The notes beneath the pieces are model-generated. The model did no database searches. It was not told the DNA's origin and saw nothing but the letters and a program-made list of their open reading frames with translations. A stretch of 64,000 nucleotides of DNA from CAZBRS01 sp964494475 (GTDB taxonomy: Bacteria; Myxococcota_A; UBA9042; CAZBRS01), in contig CAZBRS010000011.1 in the NCBI GenBank assembly GCA_964494475.1, forward strand, positions 1 through 64,000, in the 5' to 3' direction. The number at the start of each line of letters is the position of its first letter. Position 1 is the stretch's first letter. This document shows, in pieces, positions 1 to 11,400 of the stretch. A program made the translations under genes and the position numbers.

Positions 1-1479
1 CCGGAATGCGAGCCGCATGCCGGCCTCGCTCGTGCCGCCGAGCGCCCGGCCCACGGCGCCGGCCAGATCGGGTCCGCGGCCGGCGCCCGCTCGCACCGGC
101 AGCAGCGCCGGCTTCAGCGCCACGCACCAGCCGGCGCCGTGGGCCGGCACGTCGGGCTGCCACGCGCCAGGCACGTGCTCGACCCGCAGCAGGCCCTCGA
201 CCTCCGCGCTGCCCGCGAACAGCTCGAAGGGCACGGCGCTCCGCAGCACCAGGTCGAAGGGAGCGAGCGCCGCCACGTCGCGGGCGCCGGTCTCGGGATC
301 GCAGGCGACCCACGCCACGCGGGCGGGGGCGGCGCGGCCGATGGCGGCCACCACGTCGCCGGGCAGGCCGCGCCGGGGCGGGTCGACCACCAGGCGATCG
401 GGCGCGAGCCCGGGCAGGAGCTCCGCGAAGTCCTCCACGGTGGCTTCGACCACGTCGAGCTTCACGTCGGACAAACGCGCGCTCTCGCGGGCGTCGGCGG
501 CGGCCTGGGGCACGCTCTCGACCGCCGTCACGCGCGCGGCCGTGTCGGCCAGGGCCAGGGCGAAGGCGCCCACGCCCGCGCACAGGTCGACCAGGTGGCG
601 CGCCGCGCCGGCGCCGGCCAGGAGCCCGTAGCGCCTAGCGCTATCGGGCTCCGTCTGGGGGTCTGGGGGCCCTCCCCCAGGTAAAAGACCTGGGAGCCTG
701 TCGGTCGTGTTTTCAACAGGTTCCACCGCTGGCGTCGACGTCGCCACTGGAGTCTCCAGGGCATTCCGGTTCAATGCGCTACAGGCTCCTAGCCAGGCGC
801 GCACGGCGGCGTGCAACGCCTCGGCCGCGACGGGATCGGCCTGGAAGAAGGCCCCGGGCGACAGGCGGAAGCGCCGGCCGGCCAGCGCCTCGAGCACCGC
901 CTGGTCACCGAGCAGGGGCTCCGAGCGTCCGAAGAGGGCCCCGGACACGGGGCCGCGCGTGCGGCGCAGGGCCACGCCCACGAGCTCGGGGTGGGCGCGC
1001 GCGAGCAGGGCGGCGAGCGGCCTCCAGCGCAGGGCGGGGCCGTTGTCCGCGACCACCAGCGTCGCGTGCCCCCGCTCCTGGTGGCGGGACCAGCGCAGGT
1101 CGACGTGGACCACGCCCTCAATGGGGTCGGCCAGCAGGCGCCGCAGCGTGGCGAGCACCGGCAGCAGGCGCGGGTGCAGCGCGGTGCAGCCGGGGGCGTC
1201 GACGACCTCGTGGGTGCCCGGGCGGAACAGGCCGATGCGCGCGGGCCCGCGGCCGTCGGCCGCGACGGCGAGCTTGGCGCGCGTGCGGTGGCCGGCGCGG
1301 GCCGGGGCCCCCACCGTGGGCTCGACGGGCGCGCCCGCCAACGCGGGGAAGGCGGCCAGCGCCTGGCCGAGGCGGGCGTGCAGCGCCGCCCGGGCCGCCT
1401 CGGGCGACAGATCGAGCAGCCCGCAGGCGCCGCAGGCGGCGGCGTGGGGGCAGGCGGTTGAAGGGGCTGACGTCGACAT
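1..1479 (-). CDS. RlmC-like 23S rRNA m5U methyltransferase with in-frame insertion, 3' end outside window
   Basis: This frame is open from ATG 1479 to the window edge (493 codons, no stop). It reads as a class I SAM methyltransferase of the RlmC/RlmD (RumA) family, which methylates uracil-5 in rRNA. Visible features are a CX5CX2C iron-sulfur motif (C10, C16, C19) with a fourth Cys at C98 (APGC), LSPGAFFQAD near 207-216, SAM motif I VDLCAGVGAF near 297, VDPPRRGL near 365, and the catalytic-Cys motif WVACDPETGARD with C393. RlmC is short and lacks a TRAM domain, which fits. Residues about 231-287, between the FFQAD motif and motif I, are encoded by a 171-bp palindromic repeat; without it the text reads VRAWL-AGAGAARHLVDLC, a normal linker. 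After the usual RlmC end, GWCVALKPALLPV resembles the start of an RluA-type pseudouridine synthase domain; that part is inference. Confidence 0.8.
   Translation of the reverse strand, partial: MSTSAPSTACPHAAACGACGLLDLSPEAARAALHARLGQALAAFPALAGAPVEPTVGAPARAGHRTRAKLAVAADGRGPARIGLFRPGTHEVVDAPGCTALHPRLLPVLATLRRLLADPIEGVVHVDLRWSRHQERGHATLVVADNGPALRWRPLAALLARAHPELVGVALRRTRGPVSGALFGRSEPLLGDQAVLEALAGRRFRLSPGAFFQADPVAAEALHAAVRAWLGACSALNRNALETPVATSTPAVEPVENTTDRLPGLLPGGGPPDPQTEPDSARRYGLLAGAGAARHLVDLCAGVGAFALALADTAARVTAVESVPQAAADARESARLSDVKLDVVEATVEDFAELLPGLAPDRLVVDPPRRGLPGDVVAAIGRAAPARVAWVACDPETGARDVAALAPFDLVLRSAVPFELFAGSAEVEGLLRVEHVPGAWQPDVPAHGAGWCVALKPALLPVRAGAGRGPDLAGAVGRALGGTSEAGMRLAFR
620..790. mobile_element. 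171-bp palindromic element inserted in frame (copy 1)
   Basis: The element is bounded by 15-base near-perfect terminal inverted repeats: AGGAGCCCGTAGCGC at 620-634 and GCGCTACAGGCTCCT at 776-790, with one mismatch. Internal hairpins include CTGGGGG/CCCCCAG around 655-680, CCCAGGT/ACCTGGG around 677-695, and an imperfect palindrome at 621-652. Length is 171 = 57 x 3, and there is no stop in the host reading frame. No transposase is encoded and no target duplication is clear. A related copy lies at 47936-48077. This resembles a MITE/REP-type or Rickettsia-palindromic-element-type sequence. Confidence 0.75.
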
Positions 1480-1565
1480 GGGACACAGCATAGTCGGACC
1501 GCGTCCGAACGCGCAACCGCCTCGAGCACCGGGCGCCGGCCCGCTTCTGCGGGTCCTGGCTCCCA

Positions 1566-1777
1566 GGGGCTCTCCGTCACTCGGCGCGGCGCCTGCGGGC
1601 GGAGAGCCCCATGGTCGCCACCCGCTCGTCCGTGGCGGGCGGGCCGGCGCCTGAGGTTTCGGCCAACTCTGGACCCGTGACCGGGCACGGGGCGCCGGCC
1701 CGCCCGGTCGAGGAAACGCGGGTGACGCCAAGAGGGTCTCTTCGCGCGCAGCCCCACTCGCGAGCACGAAGAGACCC
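1566..1777. repeat. three long perfect inverted repeats in an intergenic region
   Basis: The 459-bp gap between the methyltransferase and ybaK is packed with perfect inverted repeats. GGGGCTCTCCG 1566-1576 pairs with 1600-1610 (11 bp, 23-nt loop). A 16-bp arm at 1636-1651 pairs with 1691-1706 (39-nt loop). GGGTCTCTTCG 1734-1744 pairs with 1767-1777 (11 bp, 22-nt loop). A smaller TCGGAC-CGC-GTCCGA dyad at 1494-1508 sits just upstream of the methyltransferase start. None is followed by a T-run. It could be a structured RNA or clustered REP sequences; no gene is visible. Confidence 0.65.
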
Positions 1778-1803
1778 CAGGCGGCAGGACCCGCGCGCTG
1801 CGG

Positions 1804-1866
1804 GCCGGCGCCCGGTGGCCGGCGCCCGTTGGCCGACGCCCGTTGGCCGGCGCCCGCTGGCCGACG
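1804..1866. repeat. 14-bp tandem repeat, about 4.5 copies
   Basis: Units at 1804-1817, 1818-1831, 1832-1845 and 1846-1859 follow GCCGRCGCCCGNTG, and a half unit ends at 1866. It lies just upstream of ybaK. 14 bp is not a multiple of 3 and the actual ybaK start is downstream, so it is probably non-coding. Confidence 0.8.
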
Positions 1867-1938
1867 TGCGCGCCGATGGAAAGGCTGGCCTTCGCCGCCG
1901 CGCAGGCTACGATCTCCTGGAGGAATCTGGGGGCCCAC

Positions 1939-2433
1939 ATGGGAAACGAGAGCAAGGACCACCCCGTCACCCGGGCCGTGCACGCGCTGCGCGCCGCGAA
2001 GATCCCCTTCGAGCCCCTGCTCTACCGCTACGAAGGCCCCGGCAGCGTCGCGAAGGACGCCGCCGAGGCGCTGGGGCTCTCCGAGGCCGAGGTCTTCAAG
2101 ACCCTGGTCTTCCTGGCGGGCCGGGACCCCGTGCTGGTGCTGGCCAACGCCAGCCAGCGCGTCTCGACGCGCAAGGTGGGGCGCGCCCTGGGCGTCGACG
2201 TGGCCGACTGCGACCCGCGCGACGCCGAGCGCTACACCGGCTACAAGGTGGGGGGCATCAGCCCGCTCGGCACCAAGCGCGCCCTGCCCGTGCTGCTCGA
2301 TCGGTCGGCCGAGGGCCTCGACGCCCTGTGCGTGAACGCCGGCAGCCACGGCTTCCTGGTGCGTGTGAAGGTCGCCGACCTGGTGCGCCTGCTGAAGGCG
2401 AAGGTCGGCGACTGGTCGATCGATCCGGGGTGA
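1939..2433 (+). CDS. ybaK: Cys-tRNA(Pro)/Cys-tRNA(Cys) deacylase YbaK
   Basis: The 164-aa product matches the YbaK/EbsC family, single-domain editing enzymes that hydrolyse Cys-tRNA(Pro) mischarged by ProRS. The hallmark GYKVGGISPLGTK sits near residues 106-118, preceded by the conserved VFKTLVFL and STRKVGRALG segments. Family length is about 160 aa. An upstream in-frame ATG at 1843 would add 32 unrelated residues encoded partly by the tandem repeat; ATG 1939 (MGNESKDHPVTRA) fits the family start. The stop abuts the stop of the convergent subtilase gene, forming TGATCA. Confidence 0.92.
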   Translation: MGNESKDHPVTRAVHALRAAKIPFEPLLYRYEGPGSVAKDAAEALGLSEAEVFKTLVFLAGRDPVLVLANASQRVSTRKVGRALGVDVADCDPRDAERYTGYKVGGISPLGTKRALPVLLDRSAEGLDALCVNAGSHGFLVRVKVADLVRLLKAKVGDWSIDPG

Positions 2434-5400
2434 TCAGGCGGCGGGTCGACGTCGACGGAGCGCGACGGCCAGCAGGCCGATCGCCAGCAGGCCGAGCGCT
2501 GTCGGGGTCACGCCGCCGCCGCCGACCGTGCAGCCTCCGCCTCCGCCCGACTTCCCCTCCCCCTCAGGCTCCTCCGTCGCGTCGGAGTGGAGCGCGTCGA
2601 GAGGGATGTGCACGTCGGGCTCGGGCTCGACCGTGTCCGGTCGCTGCGCGTCGGGGAGGGGCTCCACGAGCTCGACGCCGGGTTCCTCCTCGTCGGGTGT
2701 GTCTTGCTTCGCCGGGACGTCGACGGGCACGTCGACCGCCACGTCGTCCGAGGTCTCGGGCTGCGGCTCCGGGGCCGCTTCGGCCTCGAGCGCGTCGGGC
2801 GCCACCACCTCCGCCTCCGTCTCTTCCTCGACCGGCTCGGGCACCGGCTCCCGCACGTCGACCCGCACGTCGTCGGGTGCGCTCTGGAACAGCAGGTCGG
2901 CGACCACCAGCCGGAAGAGGTAGCTGCCCTCCTGGTCGGGTACGAAGGTCGGCGTGGGGCCTGCCGCGTCGGCCAGCTCCACGCTCGGTCCGTCCACCTG
3001 GGTCCACGCCCACGTGAGCGCCGCGCCCTCGGGATCGTGGCTGCCCGAGCCGTCGAGTGTCACGAGCCCGCCGGGCGCTCCCTCGGCGTCGGGGCCCGCG
3101 TCGGCCTCGGGTGGCCGGTTGTTGGGCGAGGCCACGCGGAGCGTGACCTCGGTCGGGAGCGATTGCAGCTCGCCGTCGAAGGCCACCAGCGCGAAGCGCA
3201 GCTCGCCCCACGAGGTGGGCCTCACCGTGGTGACCGGAGCGCGCCAGTCGTCGAGCAGCGCCGGCGGGCCGGCGGTCTGCACCCAGGCGAGCGCCAACGG
3301 GTCGCCGTCGGGGTCGATCGAGCTGCCGCCGTCCAGCACCACGTCGTCCCAGGCCCAGGCGAAGGCCGGGGCCGTGGCGACCGGCGTGGGCGCGTGGTTG
3401 TCGCCCGTCACGCGGTACACCGAGACCCTGTCGGGCGGGCTCGCGAGGCCGCTCTGCGAGGAGACCACCAACTGCAGATCGGCCCGGCCGGGTCGGAAGA
3501 CCTGGAAGCTCGGCGTCGGCGACGCCGGATCGTCGAGGCGCAAGAGGCCGCCCCCCGTCTGCCGCCACGAGAAGCGCGGCGGAGCGCCGCCACCCGAGGT
3601 GCTGGCGCTCCCGTCGAGCACGGCCACCCCGCCGACCGGCGCGCGCTGGTCGGGTCCCGCCTCGGCTACCGGCAGGGCCTCGTCGCCGACCACCACCACG
3701 CGCGCCTCGGCCCGCCACGAGGCGGCTCCGCCGGAGGTTGCCACCAGGCCAACGCGGTACAGGCCGGCCGCGGTCGGCGTGAAGGTCACGGTCGGCTGGT
3801 CGGCGGGCACCAGGGTGAGCGGCGCGGGACTGGCCAAGGGCTGCCACGAGTAGGTGACGGGGGTCCCCTCTGCGTCGTGGCTGGCGCCGCCGTCGAGCGT
3901 AACGGGCTCGCCCACGGCCGCGACGATCTCGGCGGGCACGATCATGGCGACCGGTGGGTAGTCGGGCCCGACGGGGTCGACGGCCATCACCTGTACGAGC
4001 GCGAGCTCGGAGGTGGCCTCGCCGTCGCCGACGCGGAGGCCCAGCAGCCATGCCCCCACGCGATCGGGGGTCAGGGAGGCCGAACCGTCGGCCGCGACCT
4101 CGACCGGGGCGGTGCTCCCGCCCGGCGCGTCGAGCACCTCCCACGAGGCCTCGAGCGGGTCGCCGTTCAGGTCCGACGATCCGCTCGCGTCGAGGTCGAC
4201 CGGCGCTCCCAGGGGCACGACGCGCGGCAGGCCCGCGTCGGCGATCGGGGGCGCGTTCTGCACCGTGAGGGTCACCGTGTCGGGCGGCGAGGCGTGCCCG
4301 CCGAGGTCGATGACCACCAGCCGGAAGACGTAGTCGCCGCGGGCCAGCAGCGTCACGTCGCACGCGGCCGCGCCGCAGCCCGAGAGGTCGGCCTCCTCGG
4401 GCCCCGAAGCCAGCGCCCACTCCCACGCCGCGAGCGTGCCGGCGGGCCCCGAGGCCGAGCCGTCGAGCGTCGCTACGCCGGGCTCCACCGCCCGATCGAC
4501 GCCGGCCAGCGCCACGGGCGCGCGCGGATCGGCCGACACGACGACCGTCAGCACCTGCTCGTCGGTGAGGCCGCTCGTGTCGGTCACGCCCAGCCGGAGC
4601 GTGCGCGTGCCCACGTCGAGGTTGCCGGGTGTCCAGGAGAGCACGCCCGTGAGGGGGTCCTGCTCCACGCCGTCGGGGGCCTCCAGCAGGCTCCAGGAAA
4701 GCTCGTCGCCCACGCAGCCCGCCTCCACGTCGGGGTCGAGGGCGCGCGGCGCGTAGGTCCACAGGTAGCCCTGCACCGCGCTGTCCGGCGCCACGCTGGT
4801 GATGACCGGCGCGTCGTCGAGGTTCGTGACCGCGATCGTGAAGCTCTGGTAGGCCACCCCGCCGTCGTCGTCCTGCACGCGCACGAGCACGGGAGTGGGG
4901 CCGCACACGTCGGTCTCGGAGGGCGTCCAGGCCAGGCGCCCCGTCAACGCGTCGAGCGTCATGCCCGCCGGCCGCGCCTCCAGCCAGTAGGTGAGCGGGT
5001 CCAGGTCGCCGGCGGGATCGGCGGCCGCCAGATCGTAGGTGTAGGGCACGCCCTCCAGGGCCGTCCCCTGGGGGCTCGACGAGACGAGGGGCGGCCCGTT
5101 GGTCACCACCACGTCCACGCAGGCGCGCGCCGTGCTCCCGCTCGGGTCCGTGGCGTTCAGGCACACCGTGTAGCGGCCGTCGTCGGCCCAGGCGTGCGTG
5201 ACCGAGGCGGCGCCCGCTTCGTGCGAGCCGTCTCCGAGGTCCCACGCCAGGGTCAGCGTGTCGCCCCCGGGGTCGCTGGCGCTGCCCGTCAGGCTCACCG
5301 CGGTGCCCTCCGGCACCGGCGCGATCGGCGCGAGCGTCACGCTCGGGGGCGCGTTCGTGACGGTGACCCGGGCCTGGTCCGAGGCCTCGGCGCCGTCGTC

Positions 5401-8400
5401 GTCGCGCGCCGTCAGCGTCACGGCGTAGGCGGCCGGTGTGCCCCAGGCGTGCACGGGTGCGTCCGTGTCGTCGGCGCTCGCGCCGTCACCGAAGTCCCAG
5501 CGCAGCGTGACCACGTCGAGCGGTCCAGGATCGACGGCGCTGCCCTCGAGCAGCACGGGCTGGCCCTGCACGACCAGGCGATCGGGGCCCGCGTCGACCA
5601 CGGGGGGCAGGTTCAGCACGAGCACGCCGAGCGCGTCGGCGGTGGAGGCGCCGTCGTCGTCCGTGACGGTCAGCGTCGCCTCGTAGCTCCCGTCGTCGGC
5701 CCAGGCATGCCAGACCGTGGCGCCGGTCGCCGAGCCCCCGTCGCCGAACGACCAGGTCGCGGTCAGCGCGTCGGCCACGCCGGGGTCCGAGACCACGCCC
5801 GTCAACGGCACCGAGCCGCCCTCGCCGACCTCGAGATCGACACCGGCCTCGACGCGCGGAGGAAGGTTGTGGACGAGGACCGTGCGCTGATCGCTGCCCG
5901 CCGCGCCGTCGTCGTCGGTCACGACCAGGGTGGCGGTGTACGCGCCGTCGTCTGCGTACGCGTGGCTGGCGGCGGCGGTCGACGCGCTGGCGCCGTCGCC
6001 GAACTGCCAGGCCACCAGGTGCCGGTCGTTCGCGCCTGCGTCGAGGTAGCCGCCCGTGAAGGTCACGTCGGCGCCCTCGTCGGCCTCGGCGTCGGCGCCG
6101 GCCTCCACTACGGGCGACGTGTTCGACACGCTGACCTGCACCGTATCGGTCACGCTGCCACCGAAGGGATCCGGTAGCGTGACGGACACGGTGTACGTGC
6201 CGTCGTCGACGAAGCGGTGCGACAAGCTCAGCGAGCCGCTCGCGATCGAGCCGTCGCCGAGGTCCCACACCGCGCTCGAGGCGTCTGGAACACCGGAGGG
6301 GCACGGATCGGACACGCTGGCGGCGAAGGCGACCTCCGCCCCCTCGGCCACCGCGCGGTCCTTGCCCGCGTCGAGGCTGGGCGCCACGTTGGCGATGCTC
6401 ACCGCGACGGCGTCGGTTCCGAGCCCGCCGTCGTCGTCGGTCACGGAGAGCTCGGCCTGGAAGTTGCCCGCGCAGGCCCACGCGTGCACCGGCGCGACCT
6501 GACCGTCGAGCTCGTTTCCATCGCCGAAGTCCCAGTGGACCGCGTGGGTGTCGTCCGCGCCCGGGTCGGAGAAGCCGCCCGGCAGGCTCACGGGCTCGCC
6601 CTCGCGCGCGGCGCGATCGGGGCCGGCGTCGACCCGCGGGGCCACGTTGCGGACCTCGATCGGGACGTCGGCGCTGGCGCTGGCGCCCTCGTCGTCGGTC
6701 ACGGTGAACGCGACCGCGAAGGCGCCGTCGTCGCGGAAGACGTGCTCGACCACCAACGCTCCCAGGGCCGACGCGCCGTCGTCGAAGCGCCAGTCCACCG
6801 TCAGCACGTCGGCGGCGCCGGGGTCGGAGGCCTGTCCCCAGAAGCGCGCGGCGCTGCCCTCGTCGACCAGCGCGTCGCCCCCTGCCAGCGCGCGCGGCGG
6901 TGCGTTGGCGAGCACCACCTCCACGCCGTCCGACCCCACCCCGCCGTCGTCATCCAGCACGGTGAAGGTGGCCGTGTAGGTCCCCTGGTCCCGGTAGACG
7001 TGCGTGGCCACGCGCGTCGCGGCCAGGCCGCCGTCTCCGAAGCTCCACGCGTAGGACAGCGTGTCGGCAGGCCCGAGGTCGGAGGCCACGCCCGAGAAGC
7101 TCAACAGGTCGCCCTCCAGGCCGGCGAGCGCGGGGCCCGCGTCGGCCGCCGGGGGCTGGTTCGACACCGAGATCCACGCCGTGTCGGAGGCCGCGCCGCC
7201 CAGCGGGTCGAGCGCTCGCACGGTCACCGCGTACAGGCCGTTGTCGACGAAGGTGTGCGCGAAGGGTCCGGGGCCCGTGCCGACGGCGCCATCGCCCAGG
7301 TCCCACCGGAGCTCGAGCGGATCGCCCCCCGGATCGGAGGCCACCGCCGAGAGCCAGAGCTCCTCGCCCTCGCGGGCGCTGCGATCGGGCCCGGCGTCGA
7401 CGATCGGAGGGGCGTTCGCGACGTGGACCACCAGCGTGTCGGTGCCCGCACCGCCGTCGTCGTCCTCGACCTGGAGCCTCACGGTGTGGGCGCCCACCGC
7501 GGTGAAGGTATGGGCTGGCGAGAGCGAGCCGGCGTGGGAGCTCCCGTCGCCGAAGTCCCACGCGACGGTGTGCGTGTCGAGACCGCCCGGGTCCGAGAAG
7601 GACCCCGAGAAGACCACGACCTCGCCCTGGGAGGCCGCGCGGTCGGGTCCGGCGCTCACGACGGGGGGCGCGTTGGCGATGACCACCTGCGCCTCGTCGC
7701 AGCCTTCGGCGTTCTGGGGATCGCGGGCGCACGCCGTCACCACGTAGGCGCCGTCGTCGGCCCAGGCGTGGCTCGCGAAGGGCGTCGTCGCGTGGGCCCC
7801 GTCGCCGAGCTTCCACAGCCAGGCCAGCGGGCTCTCGGGGCAGACCTCCTGCACCTCGGGCTCGAGCAGGAGCGGCGTGCCCTCGACGCCCCCGAGGTCG
7901 TCGGGGAGCGTGACCCGGGGTGCGACGTTCTTCACCTGGAGCGCGCGTTCGGCCGCGTCGATCGCGCCGTCGTCGTCGATCGCCTCGAGGCGCACCACGT
8001 AGGAGCCGGGGCAGAGGTAGGCGTGGCTGGGGGTCGGGCCCGCGCCCTGCTCGCCGTCGCCGAAGTCCCAAACGAGCCCGGCGAGCGTTCCGTCGAGGTC
8101 GCGGCTCTGGCTGGCGTCGAAGAGCACCGACGCGCCCTGAACGATCGACCCGCTCGGGCTGGCCGAGAACGTGGCGACGGGCGGCGCGTTGATGCGCAGT
8201 TGCTCGGTGGCGGTCGCGCGCCCGCCCCAGTTGTCGAGGATCTCGAGCGTCACCGTGTAGAGGCCGGGATCGCCGTAGGCGTGCAGCGGCGTGCCCGTGT
8301 CGTCCTCGCTGGCCGCGTCGCCGAAGCCCCACGCCCAGTTCTTCACCTGGCCGTCCGGGTCGGTGCTCGCGCCGGCGTCGAAGCGCACGATCTCGTCGAC

Positions 8401-11400
8401 CTGCGGGACGGCCGGGAACCACTCGATGACGGCCGTCGGCGGGGCGTTCACGGTGATGGTCACGGGCCCGGCCTCGACCGCCGCGCCGTTGTCGTCGGTC
8501 ACGGTCAGTCGGGCCGTGTAAACGCCCGCGGTCGCGAAGAGGTGCGAGGTCTTCTGCCCGCTGGCCGTGGCGCCGTCGCCGAAGTCCCAGGCGTAGCTCG
8601 CGATCGAGCCGTCGACGTCGGCGGAGCACGCCGCGTCGAAGTTCACGGTCTCGCCCTGCTGGACCAACTCGGCGTCGGCCAGGAAGCACGCCCTCGGGGC
8701 TTCGTTGGCCTTGATCTCGACCGAGCACGAGCCGACCGCGCCGTCGTCGTCGACCAGCGAGAGGCGCGCCGTGTAGCGGCCGCGCGTGGGGTAGACGTGC
8801 GCGGCGGCAAGGCCGGTGACCCAGGTGCCGTCGCCGAAGTCCCAGGTCGCGCGCACGATGGCGCCGTCGGCGTCGGCGGAGCCGGCGGCGTCGAAGGCCA
8901 CCGCCAGGGGAGTCAGCCCCACGAGGGGGGCGGCCGTCAGCACGCAGGCGGGGGGCACGTTGTCGCCCGGGCATCCGAGGCGCGCGGTCACCCTCGCGTC
9001 GTCGAGGTTCCAGCCGCCGTCGGTGACCCACGAGTCGGTCGTGAGGGACCAGCGCAGCCGCACCGACTTCCCCGCGAAGCGCGAGAGATCGAAGCGTTCG
9101 AGCACCCAGGCCGTGTCCTTGACCTCGCCCCGGTTCTTGCTGCTCCAGAGCGAGGTCCACTTGTTGCCCTCGCCGAGCAGCACCTCGGCCACGTCGTAGC
9201 CCGTCTCGACGCGCACCCAGCGGGCGAACGTCAGGTCTTGCGCCGGCGTGTCGTGCAGCGTGAACACGGGGGTCGTGAGGGTCGAGGTCGAGCTCGAGGT
9301 GTAGCAAGTGGTCAGGGCGGTGCCGTAGACGTTGGTGCCCGAGTAGGCGGTCGTCGGGTCCCCGCACGAGCCGAGGGGCGCGCCGAAGGCCCACGTGCCC
9401 GTCAACTCCCAGCCAGGGGAGTCGTCGAGGGGCGCGTAGAGCACCGACCACTGCTGGCCCGTGCCCTGGTGGTAGCGCAGGCCGCCGTTGTCGTCGGCCC
9501 CCACGTTGCCGTGCCGGTCGGTGGCCTCGATCTTGACGCGCAGATCCTTGCAGTCGGGCAGCGGGCTCACCAGCAATTCGTGCTCCCGCGTGAGCGTGGG
9601 GGCCGTAGTGCCCTTGTCGGGGCCCGTGCCGAAGGCGTAGACGAGCTTCGACGTGGCCGGCTCGTCGGTGCGCCATGCGACGCGCACCTCGGTGACCCGG
9701 CGCTCGAGCACCACCCCGAAGATTTCGGGGCCCCGGCAGTCGAGCGCGGCCTCGACCACGGCCTCGACCGCCTGGCCGCTGCCGTCGTCGGCGTCGAGGT
9801 AGCGCGCCACCAGCGTGCCGCCGTCGGCCGCCTGGAGGGCGCCGTCGCCCGGCGGCGTGGGCGTCGGGCGCAGCGCGACCGGGGCTCGGAACACGCCCGT
9901 GTCCGGGGCGATCTCGACCAGCGTCACCTCCTCGCCGGCCGGCTCGGAATCCGACGACACCGTGGCCGCGACGGTGCCGGCGCCCACGAGGTCCTCGTCC
10001 GACACGGTCACCACGGCCTGATCCGAGCAGCCATAGGCGTCGTCGTCGAAGCCCACGAAGCCCCTCGGTGACTGGGTCGTGCCGTTCACGACGTAGAGCG
10101 CGAAGTCCTGATCGGTCTCGTCGTCGTTGCCGGGCACGCCGTCCGACGGCAGGTTGGCGGCGAGCACCCGCAGCGCGAAGAGCGTCGCGGCTCCGGCGGG
10201 CAGGAAGACGGCCTCCACGTTGTTGCGGAGGTCGTGCTGGCCGCCCGTCACCGACCAGCCCCCCGAGAAGACGTTGCCGTACCACGTGCTCGCGCCCGCC
10301 GACACCTCGAGGTCGAGGTCGTTGTTGTAGGAGGCCCCGGTGGTCGCGCCGGGGGCGTCGGTCCAGGCCAGCACCACGACCACGGGGCGCAGGGGGTCGA
10401 CGGCCCGCACGAGCAGCAGCTCGTGGGCGTCGCCCGGCTCCTGCAGCAGCGCGGCCTGGTCGACGATGACGCGCTCGACGCCGGGATCGAAGGCCGTCGA
10501 CAGGTCGATGCGGCCGAAGCCCTGCTCGGGGCTGGGCCGAGGCGCCAGGACGCCGGATTTGCCGTCGGCGCCTCCGCTCATGTCGGCGCTGTGGGCCACC
10601 AGCATGGCCTTCAGCAGGGCCGGGGAGGGGGGCACGCCCTCGCGAGCCTGGACCCAGGCGTACAGGAGGGCCCCGGCCCCCGCGGCGGCCGGGCACGAGT
10701 GGCTGGTGCCCGAGCTCCGCGCGTAGAGCGTCTGGTTGGCGGGCCAGTACGTGTCGCACACGCCGCCGCCCTGGTAGCCCTCGAACGACGACGCGGCGCC
10801 CTGCACGTGCGTGCCCGGGGCCACGATCTCGGGTTTCAGGCGCCCGTCCTTGGTGGGGCCCCGGCTCGAGAACGAGATCAGGTCGTTGACCGCGTCGGCC
10901 CCGGTGTCGGCGATGCCGCAGCCGTCGGCGCCGTTCATGCGGTAGTTCTCCGACGCCCCCACCGAGATGACGTTCTTGCCCGTAGCCGGCGCGCCGATGG
11001 AGTAGCTGCCCGAGCCGTCGTTGCCCGCCGAGAAGAACACCGCCATCGGCTGGAGGCCGTTGCTCGCGTCGAGATCGGCGTCGCGGACCAGCGCGTCGTA
11101 CTCGGCCGACGTGGTGGTGTAGGCGCCGTAGGCGTGCGAGCCCCAGCTGTTGGTCGAGATGCGCGCGCCGGCAGCCCAGGCCGCGCCGATGAAGTCGGTG
11201 CCCGAGGCCGAGCCCGCGCCCCAGTAGCTGCTGTTGCTGAAGATGGCCGAGGCGCCGAAGCGCACGCCGGGCGCCACGCCCTCGCCGTACAGGTAGCCGG
11301 CCGGGTCGGTGACGCCGGTGCCCGCCGTCGCGTCGCCGCCCACGATGCCGGCGTTGATGGTGCCATGGCCGCAGCCGTCGTCGCACGAGGTCTCGCTGGT

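Noticed and set aside
1804..1866. 14-bp repeats as a CRISPR or origin iteron array
   Set aside because: There are no spacers, the units are too short and directly adjacent, and no replication or Cas gene is near.
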